Below, piece after piece: positions 34,893-44,765 of a DNA stretch of 64,000 nt. The stretch is from contig NZ_LBMU02000070.1 of assembly GCF_001005085.2 (NCBI RefSeq), forward strand, positions 1 to 64,000. Reading direction: 5' to 3'. Below the pieces are notes generated by a model. It did not search any database and was not told where the DNA came from. It was given only the letters and a program-made list of their open reading frames with translations. Position numbers and translations under genes: made by a program. Source of the DNA: Streptomyces humi. GTDB taxonomy: Bacteria > Actinomycetota > Actinomycetes > Streptomycetales > Streptomycetaceae. How positions within the stretch are numbered: position 1 is the stretch's first letter; the number at the start of each line of letters is the position of its first letter.

Positions 34893-35879
34893 TCAGGCCG
34901 GGAGCGGCCAGACGAACGGCCCCTCCCGGTCATCCAGCCACACCCACTCCCCGTCCGCCTCCACGGTCACCCCGTACCGCTCCCGTCCCGGCCTGTCCTC
35001 CCCCACCCACACCGCATAGGCCTCTTCCGGCGCGAGCACGCCCCGGGTCAGCTCCGCCAGGAACTGGAACGACTCGTCCTCCAGGGCCCAGGTCGGCACC
35101 CCGCCCACATCCCCCACCCCGGCCCTCGCCATACCCCGCAACGGCACGAAGAACGCCGCCGACGCCAGAAACCGCCCCTCGGCACTCCCCGCACCCGCCA
35201 CGGCCAGCGCCAGCAGCCCCGTGGAGACCGGCGTGAGGATCCGCGCCCCCGCCCCGCACTGCTCGACCCAGGCCCGTGGCACACCCGGCAGCGCGCACGT
35301 CGCGATGATCCGGTCGTACGGCGCCCGTTCCGGCACCCCGCGCGCCCCGTCTCCCGTGACGACGGCCGGCCGGTACCCCGCCGAGGCCAGGTGCCGCCGT
35401 GCCGACTCGGCGATCTCCGGCTCCACGTCGACGGTCGTGACCAGGCCGTCGTCCCCCAGCCGGCGGGCCAGCAGCGCCGCGTTGTATCCGGTCCCCGTAC
35501 CGATCTCCAGCACCCGGTCGCCGTCGGCGATCCGCAGCGCCACCAGCATCCGCGCCATCAGCGACGGCTGGCTGCTGGAGGACAGCAGCTCACCGTCGCG
35601 CAGCCGGGTGGCCAGCGGAACGTCCTCGTAGGCGCCCCGCACCCACCGCTCCCGCGCGGCCCGGTCGGGGCTCTCGCCCCAGCGGCGCTCGTACCCGCGC
35701 GCCCCGGCGACGTAGTAGTACGGCACGAACAGATGCCGGGGCACCGCCTCGAAGGCCGCCCGCCACACCGGCTCCGTCGCCCAGACCCGCTCGGCGTCGA
35801 TCTCCCGCACCAGCTCGCCGCGGGCCACGGCGGCGAGCTCCTCGATACCGGCGTCGGTACCCGCGTCGTAGGCGCCCAT
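34893..35879 (-). CDS. protein-L-isoaspartate O-methyltransferase-like protein
   Basis: 328 aa. The S-adenosylmethionine-binding motif VLEIGTGTGYNAALLA (about residues 142-157) and the upstream SQPSLMARML match protein-L-isoaspartyl methyltransferases. An extra C-terminal domain of about 110 aa, common in actinobacterial members, ends the protein. It may repair isoaspartyl proteins or, as several Streptomyces homologues do, methylate another substrate such as a peptide. No peptide precursor gene is next to it. Convergent with the FHA gene and divergent from the globin gene. Confidence 0.88.
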   Translation of the reverse strand: MGAYDAGTDAGIEELAAVARGELVREIDAERVWATEPVWRAAFEAVPRHLFVPYYYVAGARGYERRWGESPDRAARERWVRGAYEDVPLATRLRDGELLSSSSQPSLMARMLVALRIADGDRVLEIGTGTGYNAALLARRLGDDGLVTTVDVEPEIAESARRHLASAGYRPAVVTGDGARGVPERAPYDRIIATCALPGVPRAWVEQCGAGARILTPVSTGLLALAVAGAGSAEGRFLASAAFFVPLRGMARAGVGDVGGVPTWALEDESFQFLAELTRGVLAPEEAYAVWVGEDRPGRERYGVTVEADGEWVWLDDREGPFVWPLPA

Positions 35880-35956
35880 ACCCCAAGCCTAGGCACCCGC
35901 CGGCGGACCGGTCCTACGCCTCGAGTCCTGGGTCACCCGTCTGAGACCATGTAGGG

Positions 35957-36361
35957 GTGAGAGAGATTCGGCGCGGCACGCTTCAGGAGAAGACCTTCTA
36001 CGAGCAGGTCGGCGGGGAGGAGACGTTCCGCCGGCTGGTCCACCGTTTCTACGAGGGCGTCGCCGGGGACGAGCTCCTGCGGCCGATGTACCCGGAGGAG
36101 GATCTGGGCCCCGCGGAGGAACGGCTGACGCTGTTCCTCATCCAGTACTGGGGCGGCCCCACGACGTACAGCGACAACCGCGGCCACCCCCGGCTGCGGA
36201 TGCGGCACGCCCCGTTCACGGTGGACCGGGCGGCGCACGACGCGTGGCTGAGGCACATGCGGGTGGCGGTGGACGAGCTGGGACTCTCCGAGGAGCACCG
36301 GGAACAGCTCTGGAACTACCTGACCTACGCGGCCGCCTCGATGGTCAACGCCCCCGACTGA
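35957..36361 (+). CDS. glbO: group II truncated haemoglobin
   Basis: 134 aa. The pattern FYEQVGGEETFRRLVHRFY opens the 2-on-2 globin fold. The proximal haem His lies in RMRHAPF, and LIQYWGGP carries the Trp(G8)-type residue of group II. It binds O2 or NO at haem in the cytoplasm, probably for peroxide or nitrosative stress handling. The GTG at 35957 has only a weak site; no other start is better. Monocistronic. Confidence 0.93.
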   Translation: MREIRRGTLQEKTFYEQVGGEETFRRLVHRFYEGVAGDELLRPMYPEEDLGPAEERLTLFLIQYWGGPTTYSDNRGHPRLRMRHAPFTVDRAAHDAWLRHMRVAVDELGLSEEHREQLWNYLTYAAASMVNAPD

Positions 36362-36397
36362 CCCGTCGCGTCGGGGAGCAGGCGGGCCGGGGCGGGT

Positions 36398-37123
36398 TCA
36401 GCGGACGCTGACGCCCAGGGTCCCGAGTCCCGCCCGGCGTACGGCGATCGACCCGAACGGTGTCCGCAGCCGCAGCCAGGCCCCGGCCGACAGCAGGACG
36501 ACCTCGTCGGCGGTGTCCGGGCCGGCCGGATCCGCCGCGGACACGGCGGCCGGGCCGGTCGCGCCGGCCGGCCGCAGGAAGCCCAGCGACTGGGCGGCGT
36601 GCACGGCCCGCACCGGGAGTCCGGTGGCGCCCACGGTCCGGGACCAGATGTCCCGGCCGATGTGGTCGAGCGCGCCGCGGGTACGCCCGTCCGGCGCCAA
36701 CTCGGCCGTACGGGAACGGAATTCACCCACCGCCGCGGCCACGGTCGCGCGCAGGTCCTGCGGCACGGGCAGGCCGGGCTCCGGCCGCCAGCCGCTCCGC
36801 GGCGGCAGCACACCGGCCCACGGCGGCCCGGTCACGGCCCCGGGCACGGCGGCCGTACCGGCCCGCTCGTCCACGGACTCCAGCAGTTCCCCCGCGGACA
36901 CGGTCACGTCCAGGGTGACGTCGAGACCGTCCTCGTACGGCTTGGCCAGCCGCACCGCGCGGACCGCCAGCACCTCGAAGGACGGCGGCCGGCCGAAGAC
37001 GGCGAGCGCGGTGCCGGCCGCCTGGAGGCGGACCGCGGCGGACCGGTCGTAGTGGAGCAGCCGGGAGAGGAAGGCCGCGAGGTCCGCCGCCTCCCCGTCG
37101 TCGGCCAGGTGGAGCTCCGTCAT
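36398..37123 (-). CDS. conserved actinobacterial protein, unknown function
   Basis: 241 aa, soluble, alpha/beta, no recognised motif; several segments are Ala/Val-rich. The ATG overlaps the thioesterase stop by 4 bp (ATGA), so it is translated with it. It is the third gene in an ettA-thioesterase operon. I cannot assign a function. Confidence 0.85.
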   Translation of the reverse strand: MTELHLADDGEAADLAAFLSRLLHYDRSAAVRLQAAGTALAVFGRPPSFEVLAVRAVRLAKPYEDGLDVTLDVTVSAGELLESVDERAGTAAVPGAVTGPPWAGVLPPRSGWRPEPGLPVPQDLRATVAAAVGEFRSRTAELAPDGRTRGALDHIGRDIWSRTVGATGLPVRAVHAAQSLGFLRPAGATGPAAVSAADPAGPDTADEVVLLSAGAWLRLRTPFGSIAVRRAGLGTLGVSVR

Positions 37124-37533
37124 GCGGCGACGGCCTCCTCCTTGTCGTCGTCCCGGTACTCCGCCAGGAAGTCACGTTCCTCGGCGGTGAGCCGGCGAGG
37201 CCGGCCGGCCTCGAAGTCGAACGGCACGACCACCGTCGAGGCCCGGACGTAGACCAGCTCGTCGTCCTTCACCTCGTAGGTGACGGTGAAGGACGCGGCC
37301 CTGATCTCGGTGACCCACAGCTCGATGTCGACCGGGTGGTGCCGGTGGACGAGCTGCCGCTTGTAGTCGATCTCGTGGCGCGCCACCACCGACCCCTGCT
37401 TGAACTCCTTGTCCGGGCGGAACAGCCAGTCGATCCGGGCCTCCTCCAGGTAGCGGACGAAGACCGCGTTGTTGACGTGGCCGTACGCGTCCATGTCGGA
37501 CCAGCGCAGGGGGCAGCGGTAGATGTGGCGCAA
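37120..37533 (-). CDS. acyl-CoA thioesterase (4HBT hot-dog fold)
   Basis: 137 aa. The motif WSDMDAYGHVNNAVFVRYLEE contains the catalytic Asp and the His/Asn pair of YbgC/4-hydroxybenzoyl-CoA-type thioesterases. Length is typical. A TTG start sits 6 bp past the ettA stop. It hydrolyses a fatty or aromatic acyl-CoA in the cytoplasm; the substrate is not predictable. Middle gene of the three-gene operon. Confidence 0.92.
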   Translation of the reverse strand: MRHIYRCPLRWSDMDAYGHVNNAVFVRYLEEARIDWLFRPDKEFKQGSVVARHEIDYKRQLVHRHHPVDIELWVTEIRAASFTVTYEVKDDELVYVRASTVVVPFDFEAGRPRRLTAEERDFLAEYRDDDKEEAVAA

Positions 37534-37539
37534 GACCGA

Positions 37540-39204
<1,665 letters not shown>

Positions 39205-39338
39205 GAGAAACCGTCCGGCAGCTTGAAATCTGGCAGTGGGCAGATACATCCCATCTTGCCTGACGTCCAGCCTCGGGTGTTAACCCGTTTGGTCCGGGGG
39301 CTGTGAGCTGGGGTTTCGCGGTGCGGGGCCCGGGGTTG

Positions 39339-39704
39339 TCAGGGCGTTCTGCCGGCGTGGCCCTGGTGGGGGCGGGTGTGGGTCAGGGCGAGGGTGGTTG
39401 CGGTTGCCGCTGCTGCGAGTGCGGCGGCCCGGAAGGCGTGGGAGGAGCGCCAGGACAGGATCGACCAGCGGGACTGGGCGGAGAGGACGGATCCCGTGCT
39501 CAGCCAGGAGCCCGCCGAGAGCAGGGACAGGGCCGAGCCGACGGAGGCTGCCGACAGGGCGCTGCCGATCGAGCCGATCGAGAGGGCCGAGCCGACCGAG
39601 CCGATGGAGAGCACGGAGCCGACCGAGCCGATCGACAGCACCGAGTCCTGCGACCACAGGGACAGGACGGAGCCCGAGGACGACGCGCGAGAGGGGTTCG
39701 TCAT
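39339..39704 (-). CDS. Ser-every-third-residue repeat protein
   Basis: 121 aa. Residues about 10-80 are a regular repeat with Ser at nearly every third position, organised as nonapeptides of the type VLSIGSVGS, ALSIGSIGS, ALSAASVGS. The C-terminal part has a hydrophobic Ala/Thr/Leu segment (about 91-108), possibly a membrane anchor, and a His/Arg tail. Codons for the repeats differ synonymously (TCG/TCC/AGC), so the protein pattern, not the DNA, is conserved. It shares orientation with the adjacent surface protein gene. No Shine-Dalgarno sequence is obvious. No family is recognised. Confidence 0.75.
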   Translation of the reverse strand: MTNPSRASSSGSVLSLWSQDSVLSIGSVGSVLSIGSVGSALSIGSIGSALSAASVGSALSLLSAGSWLSTGSVLSAQSRWSILSWRSSHAFRAAALAAAATATTLALTHTRPHQGHAGRTP

Positions 39705-39735
39705 GACGTCATCGTGCCCGGTGCCGTGACCCCGG

Positions 39736-41190
39736 TCAGTCGATTTGCTCGTTCTCCCGCCGGCGGAGCACCACCAGGACCGCGCCGCCGACGACCACCA
39801 GGCCGATGGCCACGCCCGTGATCACGCCGGTGGCGGAGTCGCCGCCGGTGGCGGCCAGGTTGACGTCGGCCGCGGTGCCGCCCACCGAGGCGGGGCTCGG
39901 TTCGCTCAGGGTCTGGGTGGTGAGGCCGGCGTCGGTGCTCTGGGTCTTGCAGTCGAAGACTCCGGTGAAGCGGCGTTCCAGGTCGTGGGGGCCCGTGATC
40001 GTGAAGTCGTAGGGCTGGTCCTCCTGGAGCGGCACGGTCACCGTCCGCCGGGCGCCCGCGGGGATCGTGTACTCGGTGTTCATCACCTCGAAGGTGAACG
40101 GCTTGTCCCCGGTGTTGGCCGCGGTGATGTCCAGGCCGCCCTTGGCGCAGTCCTTCTCGGCCGACAGTGCCGGTACGGCGCCCTGGTCCGCCCAGGCGGC
40201 GTTCGCGGTCGCGGCCACCGTGGACTCGCTGGAGCCCGCCAGGATCTGGGTCTGGCTGCGGCTCTCGGAGGTGAGGGCGCGGCCGACCGGGACGGTGGTG
40301 GACGCCTGGAGGGTCAGTTCGGCGGTGCCGTCCTGCGCGTCGTCGGGCACCTTGAAGTACAGCTCGGTGCCGTCCTCGGCGGTACTGACGGGCTTGCCCG
40401 CCTTGTCGGTGATCCGTACGCCGCTGAGGGCCGCGTCGGCCGGCGGGACCACGGTGACGGAGCGCGCGTTGGTGTGGACCGTCACCGGGCCGAGCAGGTC
40501 GCCGGGCCGGCCGGAGACCGCGGGCGGGGAGAGGGTGAGGGAGGCCTGCGGTTCGTTCTGGCCGCCGGCGCTCTTCTCCAGGTAGTCGGCGAGCTTCTCG
40601 GCCTGCGGGTCGACGGCGTCGACGTCCGCGCCGTCGGCCGCGTCCGAGTACCGCCAGATCGCCACCTGGGTGCCGGCCGCCGCGTCCTGCTCGGTGAGGC
40701 CGGCGACCCCTGCCTTGCGGGCGAGCGCGGCGAGGTCGTTGACCTGCGGGTAGGAGTTCTGAAGGATCCAGCGGATGTTGCCGGCGTGCTTGTTGGCGCC
40801 CAGCGAGGTGCCGCTCCAGGACGTCTCGTGGTACTTGGCGTCCCGCTGGGTGGGGTTGTGCAGGTCGACGCAGTACGTCTGGAGCATGCCGCCGCCGTCC
40901 ACGGACATCTCGAACAGGCCCGCGGCCACCTGCTCGTCGCCGCTGTCGCCGTGCACCACGGCCGCGCCGTAGGTCTTCAGGCCGTTCATGGTGGCGGACA
41001 CGCCGCTCTGGCTCTGCGTGGTCCCGTCGTCGGCCGCCGCCCGGCCGGCACCGGTCAGCACGGCGGCGGCGACCAGGCCGGACGCCAGTGTCACGGCGGC
41101 GAGGCGGGCCACGACTCTCGCGGACCCGGCCGTACCGGAGTGCCTGGTGGACGCGCGGGGCGCCGAGGGACCAGAAAACGCAGCGAGCAC
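39736..41190 (-). CDS. thioester-domain cell-wall surface protein (LAATG sortase substrate)
   Basis: 484 aa from a GTG with AAGGGG upstream. A long N-terminal signal region (hydrophobic core about residues 28-48, ending GRAAA) is followed by a TQXA thioester domain. In it C107 (TYCVDL) and Q175 (GTQVAIW) can form the Cys-Gln thioester used for covalent binding to target surfaces. Beta-rich domains follow, then sortase motif LAATG at 445-449, a membrane segment and the RRR tail. LAXTG is the motif used by Streptomyces class E sortases. It would be cell-wall-anchored and may adhere to surfaces or to other hyphae. No sortase gene is in the window. Confidence 0.9.
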   Translation of the reverse strand: MLAAFSGPSAPRASTRHSGTAGSARVVARLAAVTLASGLVAAAVLTGAGRAAADDGTTQSQSGVSATMNGLKTYGAAVVHGDSGDEQVAAGLFEMSVDGGGMLQTYCVDLHNPTQRDAKYHETSWSGTSLGANKHAGNIRWILQNSYPQVNDLAALARKAGVAGLTEQDAAAGTQVAIWRYSDAADGADVDAVDPQAEKLADYLEKSAGGQNEPQASLTLSPPAVSGRPGDLLGPVTVHTNARSVTVVPPADAALSGVRITDKAGKPVSTAEDGTELYFKVPDDAQDGTAELTLQASTTVPVGRALTSESRSQTQILAGSSESTVAATANAAWADQGAVPALSAEKDCAKGGLDITAANTGDKPFTFEVMNTEYTIPAGARRTVTVPLQEDQPYDFTITGPHDLERRFTGVFDCKTQSTDAGLTTQTLSEPSPASVGGTAADVNLAATGGDSATGVITGVAIGLVVVGGAVLVVLRRRENEQID

Positions 41191-41498
41191 AGAATTCCCC
41201 TTCGAGCAGGACCCGTTGGACGCGGGGGGTGGTCCCACCAGCAGAATCAGCGGCCCCAGGGGCCATGCCCGGCATCCTATGGATCAGCCGGACCGGCCTT
41301 TCGCGGTGAGATGGTCCGATGAGCGATCCGATCCGCAATCGTTATCGCGGGAGCGCGGACGATCGGGACTTGTCGACAAATCCGCTCGGTCGGCATGGCG
41401 GGTGCTTTCGGGCGCATTCGCCGACAAGCCGTCAACGAGTGCTCACACGCGCCCGGTTCGGGAGGACGCGCGTGAACTCGGCTTGCCAGGTGCTTGTT
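41191..41498. other. intergenic region, surface protein / ssbB
   Basis: 308 bp with no gene. It should contain the minus-strand promoter of the surface protein gene. A perfect palindrome ttgtcgacaa lies at 41370-41379 in relatively AT-rich sequence and might be an operator. No clear -10/-35 pair was identified. Confidence 0.45.
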
Positions 41499-41960
41499 TC
41501 ACGCCGCCGGCACCGGTTCCGGTCGCTGCGTCGCCGGGGTGCCGGCGGGTTCCGCCGGTGTCTCCCAGTCGGGTTCCGGCCGCGGCGGTGCCGCCGTCTC
41601 CGGCCTGTTGGGGCGTCGGAAGGCCGTCGTACCGCGGGCCAGGTCGTGGCCGATCGCCACCGCGTCGATGTCGGCGGAGGTCCACTGCTGGCCCTCCCGC
41701 GTCTCGGTGCGCACCTTCAGCCGCCCCTGCACGACGACCGGGTCGCCGACGGACAGCGAGGTGACCGCGTTGGTGGCGAGCTGCCGGTTGGCCCACACCG
41801 TGAAGAAGTTGGTGTGGCCGTCCGTCCAGGTGTTCTTCTCGCGGTCCCAGTAGCGCGCGGTCACCGCCAGCCGGAAACGCGCCGACGGCCCCGCCGCCGG
41901 CTCCCGGTACACCGGCTGCGTCGCCACGTTGCCCACCACGCAGATCGTCGTCTCGTTCAT
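41499..41960 (-). CDS. ssbB: single-stranded DNA-binding protein, SsbB-like
   Basis: 153 aa from an ATG with GGGAGGGG. The OB fold covers residues about 1-110, with the pattern NETTICVVGNVATQP, FRLAVTARYWDRE, NFFTVWANRQLA and VVVQGRLKVRTE. The C-terminal tail is Pro/Glu-rich and lacks the acidic DDDIPF-type tip of replicative SSB. That fits the second Streptomyces SSB, SsbB, which acts in chromosome segregation during sporulation. It lies downstream of two dynamin-like GTPase genes, which also act in sporulation. Confidence 0.9.
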   Translation of the reverse strand: MNETTICVVGNVATQPVYREPAAGPSARFRLAVTARYWDREKNTWTDGHTNFFTVWANRQLATNAVTSLSVGDPVVVQGRLKVRTETREGQQWTSADIDAVAIGHDLARGTTAFRRPNRPETAAPPRPEPDWETPAEPAGTPATQRPEPVPAA

Positions 41961-42242
41961 CAGGCACCCCTCCCTCGTCCGGCCGCCGGGGCCGGGCGGG
42001 TCCGCGTACGGGTCCGTCCCGTACGGCTGTCCGTCGCGGCGGTCGCCGCGGGACTCACGGCGGACCCCGCGACACTCACGGTGATCGCCGCGGGACCAGG
42101 GTGCCGCCGCCGCGCCGGATCCGCCGAGGGCTGTGGACGGCCGTCCGGGCGGTGGAGAACTCCACCACCCGGACGAGTGACCCACGCCCCCGAACGGCAT
42201 CACCTCGACCCCGTTCCGGCCCGTGTCACCTGCCCGACGGTC
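41961..42242. other. intergenic region, ssbB / dynamin-like gene
   Basis: 282 bp between same-strand genes. It holds imperfect direct repeats of the cactcacggtgatcgccgcggga type (about 42045-42095) but no gene. The ssbB promoter is expected here, as the gap is too long for simple read-through coupling. Confidence 0.45.
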
Positions 42243-44762
42243 TCACCCCACGCCCGCCCCCGTCCGCGTCACCCTCCCGTACTGCTCGCGCACCTCCTGG
42301 TACCGCAGCAGTTCCGCCGCCACCGGATCCAGCACCCGGGCCCGTCCGCACCCGGCCGCCGCCTCCCGCAGCCGGCGTTCCGCGTCCAGGCCGTACCGCC
42401 GGGCCGGTCCCCGTGCCGCCATCCGGCAGCCCCACTCGACCAGCGGCCCGCCGACGATCCCGGCGACCATCAGCAGCACCGGGACACCCAGGTTGGGTGC
42501 CGTCACCCCGGCGATCTGCGCCACCAGCCACAGCCCGCCGACCACCTGAAGGAGCGTCATCGACGCCTGGGCGAGCACCGCCACCGGCCACCAGCCCGGA
42601 CGCGGGGGCCGGCCCGGCGGCAGCCCCGCCCGCTCGGCCAGTTCGTCGAGCGCCTCCGGCAGGCCCTGCGAGCCGCGTACGGCCGCCTCGCGCACGGCCT
42701 GCGCCCAGGGCGCCGGCAGTCCGGCCGAGGCGCTGTCGCAGACCGAGCGCACCGCCTGTTCGACGCGCTGGCGCGCGGTCGCCTCCTCCTCCGGCGGGGC
42801 CGGCTGGAGCCGCCCGGTGGGCGGTTCGCCGCGGCCCTGGCGCCAGCGCCACAGTCGCAGCCAGGGGGTGCCGCAGGCCCGGTTGGCGTTGCGCCGCCAG
42901 GCCCGTTCGGCGGCGTCCCCGGCGGCGGTGGCGCCGACCGCGTCCGCGAGCCGAGCGGCGAACTCCTCGCGTGCCTCCTCGGTGAGCCCGGCGCGGCGCC
43001 CGGTGGCGTAGACGGGCCGCAGCCGGGCCGCCGCGGCGTCCACGTCGGCCGCGACCCGCCGGGCCGCCGCGCCCCGCTCGGACACGAACTGGCCGAGCGC
43101 CTCCCGCAGTTCGCCGACGCCGTCGCCGGTGAGCGCGGACAGCGCGAGCACGGTCGCGCCCGGGTCGCCGTACTCGCCGAGCGCGACGCCGTCGTCGTCG
43201 AGGAGTCTGCGCAGGTCGTCCAGGACCTGGTCGGTGGCCTCGCCGGGGAGCCGGTCGGTCTGGTTGAGGATGATGAACATGACCTCCGCGTGGCCGGCCA
43301 TGGGCCGCAGATAGCGCTCGTGGAGGACGGCGTCGGCGTACTTCTCGGGGTCGACGACCCAGATCACCGCGTCGACCAGCTTCAGGATCCGGTCGACGTG
43401 TTCGCGGTGCTGGACGGCGGCCGAGTCGTGGTCGGGCAGGTCGATCAGGATCAGGCCGCGCAGAGCCGCGTCGGCCTCCGGGTTGTGCACGGGGCGGCGC
43501 CGCAGCCGGCCGGGGATGCCGAGCCGGTCGATGAGGGCGGCGCTGCCGTCGCTCCAACTGCACGCGATGGGGGCGGCGGTGGTGGGCCGTCGTACGCCGG
43601 TCTCCGAGATGGCCACACCGGCGAGGGCGTTGAAGAGCTGCGACTTGCCGCTGCCGGTGGCGCCGGCGATGGCGACCACGGTGTGCTGGCCGGAGAGCCG
43701 GCGGCGGGCGGCCGCCTCGTCCAGGACCCGGCCGGCCTCGGCGAGGGTGTGGCTGTCGAGGCGGGTGCGGGAGAGGCCGACGAGTTCGCGCAGGGCGTCG
43801 AGACGGGAGCGCAACGGGCCTTCGTACGCCAGCGGGACGGGGGTCGGGGCGCCCGGGCCCCGGGTCTCCGACACGGGGACGGCCGGTTTCGCGGTGACCT
43901 CGGTGCTCCGGCGGGCGATGAGACCGTCGTCCCAGGCGTCGTCCGCCGTGCCGCCGGCGGTCTCGGCCGGTGTGGCGCCGGAGTCGGCGTTCGGGGTGCC
44001 GTCGGTGCGCTCGCGTTGTTCCTTCACGCGCGCGTGCGGCACCTTGTCGGCCTCGATGGCGATCTCCGCGAGGTCCGTGAGGTCCGCGTCCGGATCCACG
44101 TCCGCGTTCGCGTCCACACCGGCGCCCGTGCCCGTGCCCGCGCCCGTGCCCGTGCCCGCGGCAGCGCCCGGTTCGCCGCTGCCGCCGCCGTCCCGGGCCC
44201 GTGGAGCGACCGGCACGGCGTCCCGCGCGGGGCCACCGGCCCGGCCGTGGGCGGAATCCCGGCCGGAATCCCGGCCGAAGTCCCGGCCGAAGTCCCGGGC
44301 TGAGTCCCCGCCGAGCTCGCGGCCGGAGTCCCCGCCGGAGTCCGGTGCCGGCTCCGGCACGGGGCCGTCCGTCACGGCACGCTCCCTCGCAGCACGTTCC
44401 CTCACGACACGCTCCGTTGCCGCACGCTCCGCCGCGGCGCGCTCCGCCGGCCCGCGCTCCGCGGAGACGCGGTCCCCCGCGGGGTTCCCCGTGGAGCGCT
44501 CCGCCGTAGGACGACCCCCTGTAGGGCGGCTCCCCGTGGAGCGTTCCCCGGCCGGACGGTCCACCGCGGAGCCCTCCGCTGCGGGGCCTTCCGTCGCGGA
44601 GCCGTCTGTCGCGGAGCCCTCCGTCGCTGAGCCCTCAGCCAGGGGGCGGGCCCGTGCGGAGTCCGGTGCGGGCAGGCCGCTTTCGAAGTCGCTGGTGTAG
44701 TCACTGGTGTGATCCATGCGTTTCAGGTGATCCGTGTGGTCGTGGTCAGTGACGGCGGTCAC
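42243..44762 (-). CDS. dynB: dynamin-like GTPase with disordered N-terminal region
   Basis: 839 aa. Residues 1-about 350 are low-complexity: Ser/Thr/Glu/Arg repeats such as EGSATEGSAT and GRDFGRDSGRD. The GTPase domain starts near 365 with P-loop GATGSGKS (K373), DLPD as the G3 motif and NQTD as G4. Two membrane segments are at about 722-775. The GTG start lies 3 bp after the upstream GTPase gene. Pairing with a second GTPase gene and proximity to ssbB match the Streptomyces dynamins DynA/DynB that stabilise FtsZ rings at sporulation septa. Identity to DynB is from context and architecture. Confidence 0.85.
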   Translation of the reverse strand: MTAVTDHDHTDHLKRMDHTSDYTSDFESGLPAPDSARARPLAEGSATEGSATDGSATEGPAAEGSAVDRPAGERSTGSRPTGGRPTAERSTGNPAGDRVSAERGPAERAAAERAATERVVRERAARERAVTDGPVPEPAPDSGGDSGRELGGDSARDFGRDFGRDSGRDSAHGRAGGPARDAVPVAPRARDGGGSGEPGAAAGTGTGAGTGTGAGVDANADVDPDADLTDLAEIAIEADKVPHARVKEQRERTDGTPNADSGATPAETAGGTADDAWDDGLIARRSTEVTAKPAVPVSETRGPGAPTPVPLAYEGPLRSRLDALRELVGLSRTRLDSHTLAEAGRVLDEAAARRRLSGQHTVVAIAGATGSGKSQLFNALAGVAISETGVRRPTTAAPIACSWSDGSAALIDRLGIPGRLRRRPVHNPEADAALRGLILIDLPDHDSAAVQHREHVDRILKLVDAVIWVVDPEKYADAVLHERYLRPMAGHAEVMFIILNQTDRLPGEATDQVLDDLRRLLDDDGVALGEYGDPGATVLALSALTGDGVGELREALGQFVSERGAAARRVAADVDAAAARLRPVYATGRRAGLTEEAREEFAARLADAVGATAAGDAAERAWRRNANRACGTPWLRLWRWRQGRGEPPTGRLQPAPPEEEATARQRVEQAVRSVCDSASAGLPAPWAQAVREAAVRGSQGLPEALDELAERAGLPPGRPPRPGWWPVAVLAQASMTLLQVVGGLWLVAQIAGVTAPNLGVPVLLMVAGIVGGPLVEWGCRMAARGPARRYGLDAERRLREAAAGCGRARVLDPVAAELLRYQEVREQYGRVTRTGAGVG

Positions 44763-44765
44763 CGG

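Noticed and set aside
39376..39729. Plus-strand ORF opposite the Ser-repeat gene
   Set aside because: It gives Glu/Pro-rich repeats that mirror the minus-strand repeat. Synonymous variation fits the minus-strand Ser frame better, and the minus frame has a plausible hydrophobic segment.
44702..44720. DasR-like site near actggtgtgatcca
   Set aside because: It matches the dre consensus only in part and lies inside the dynamin-like coding region.
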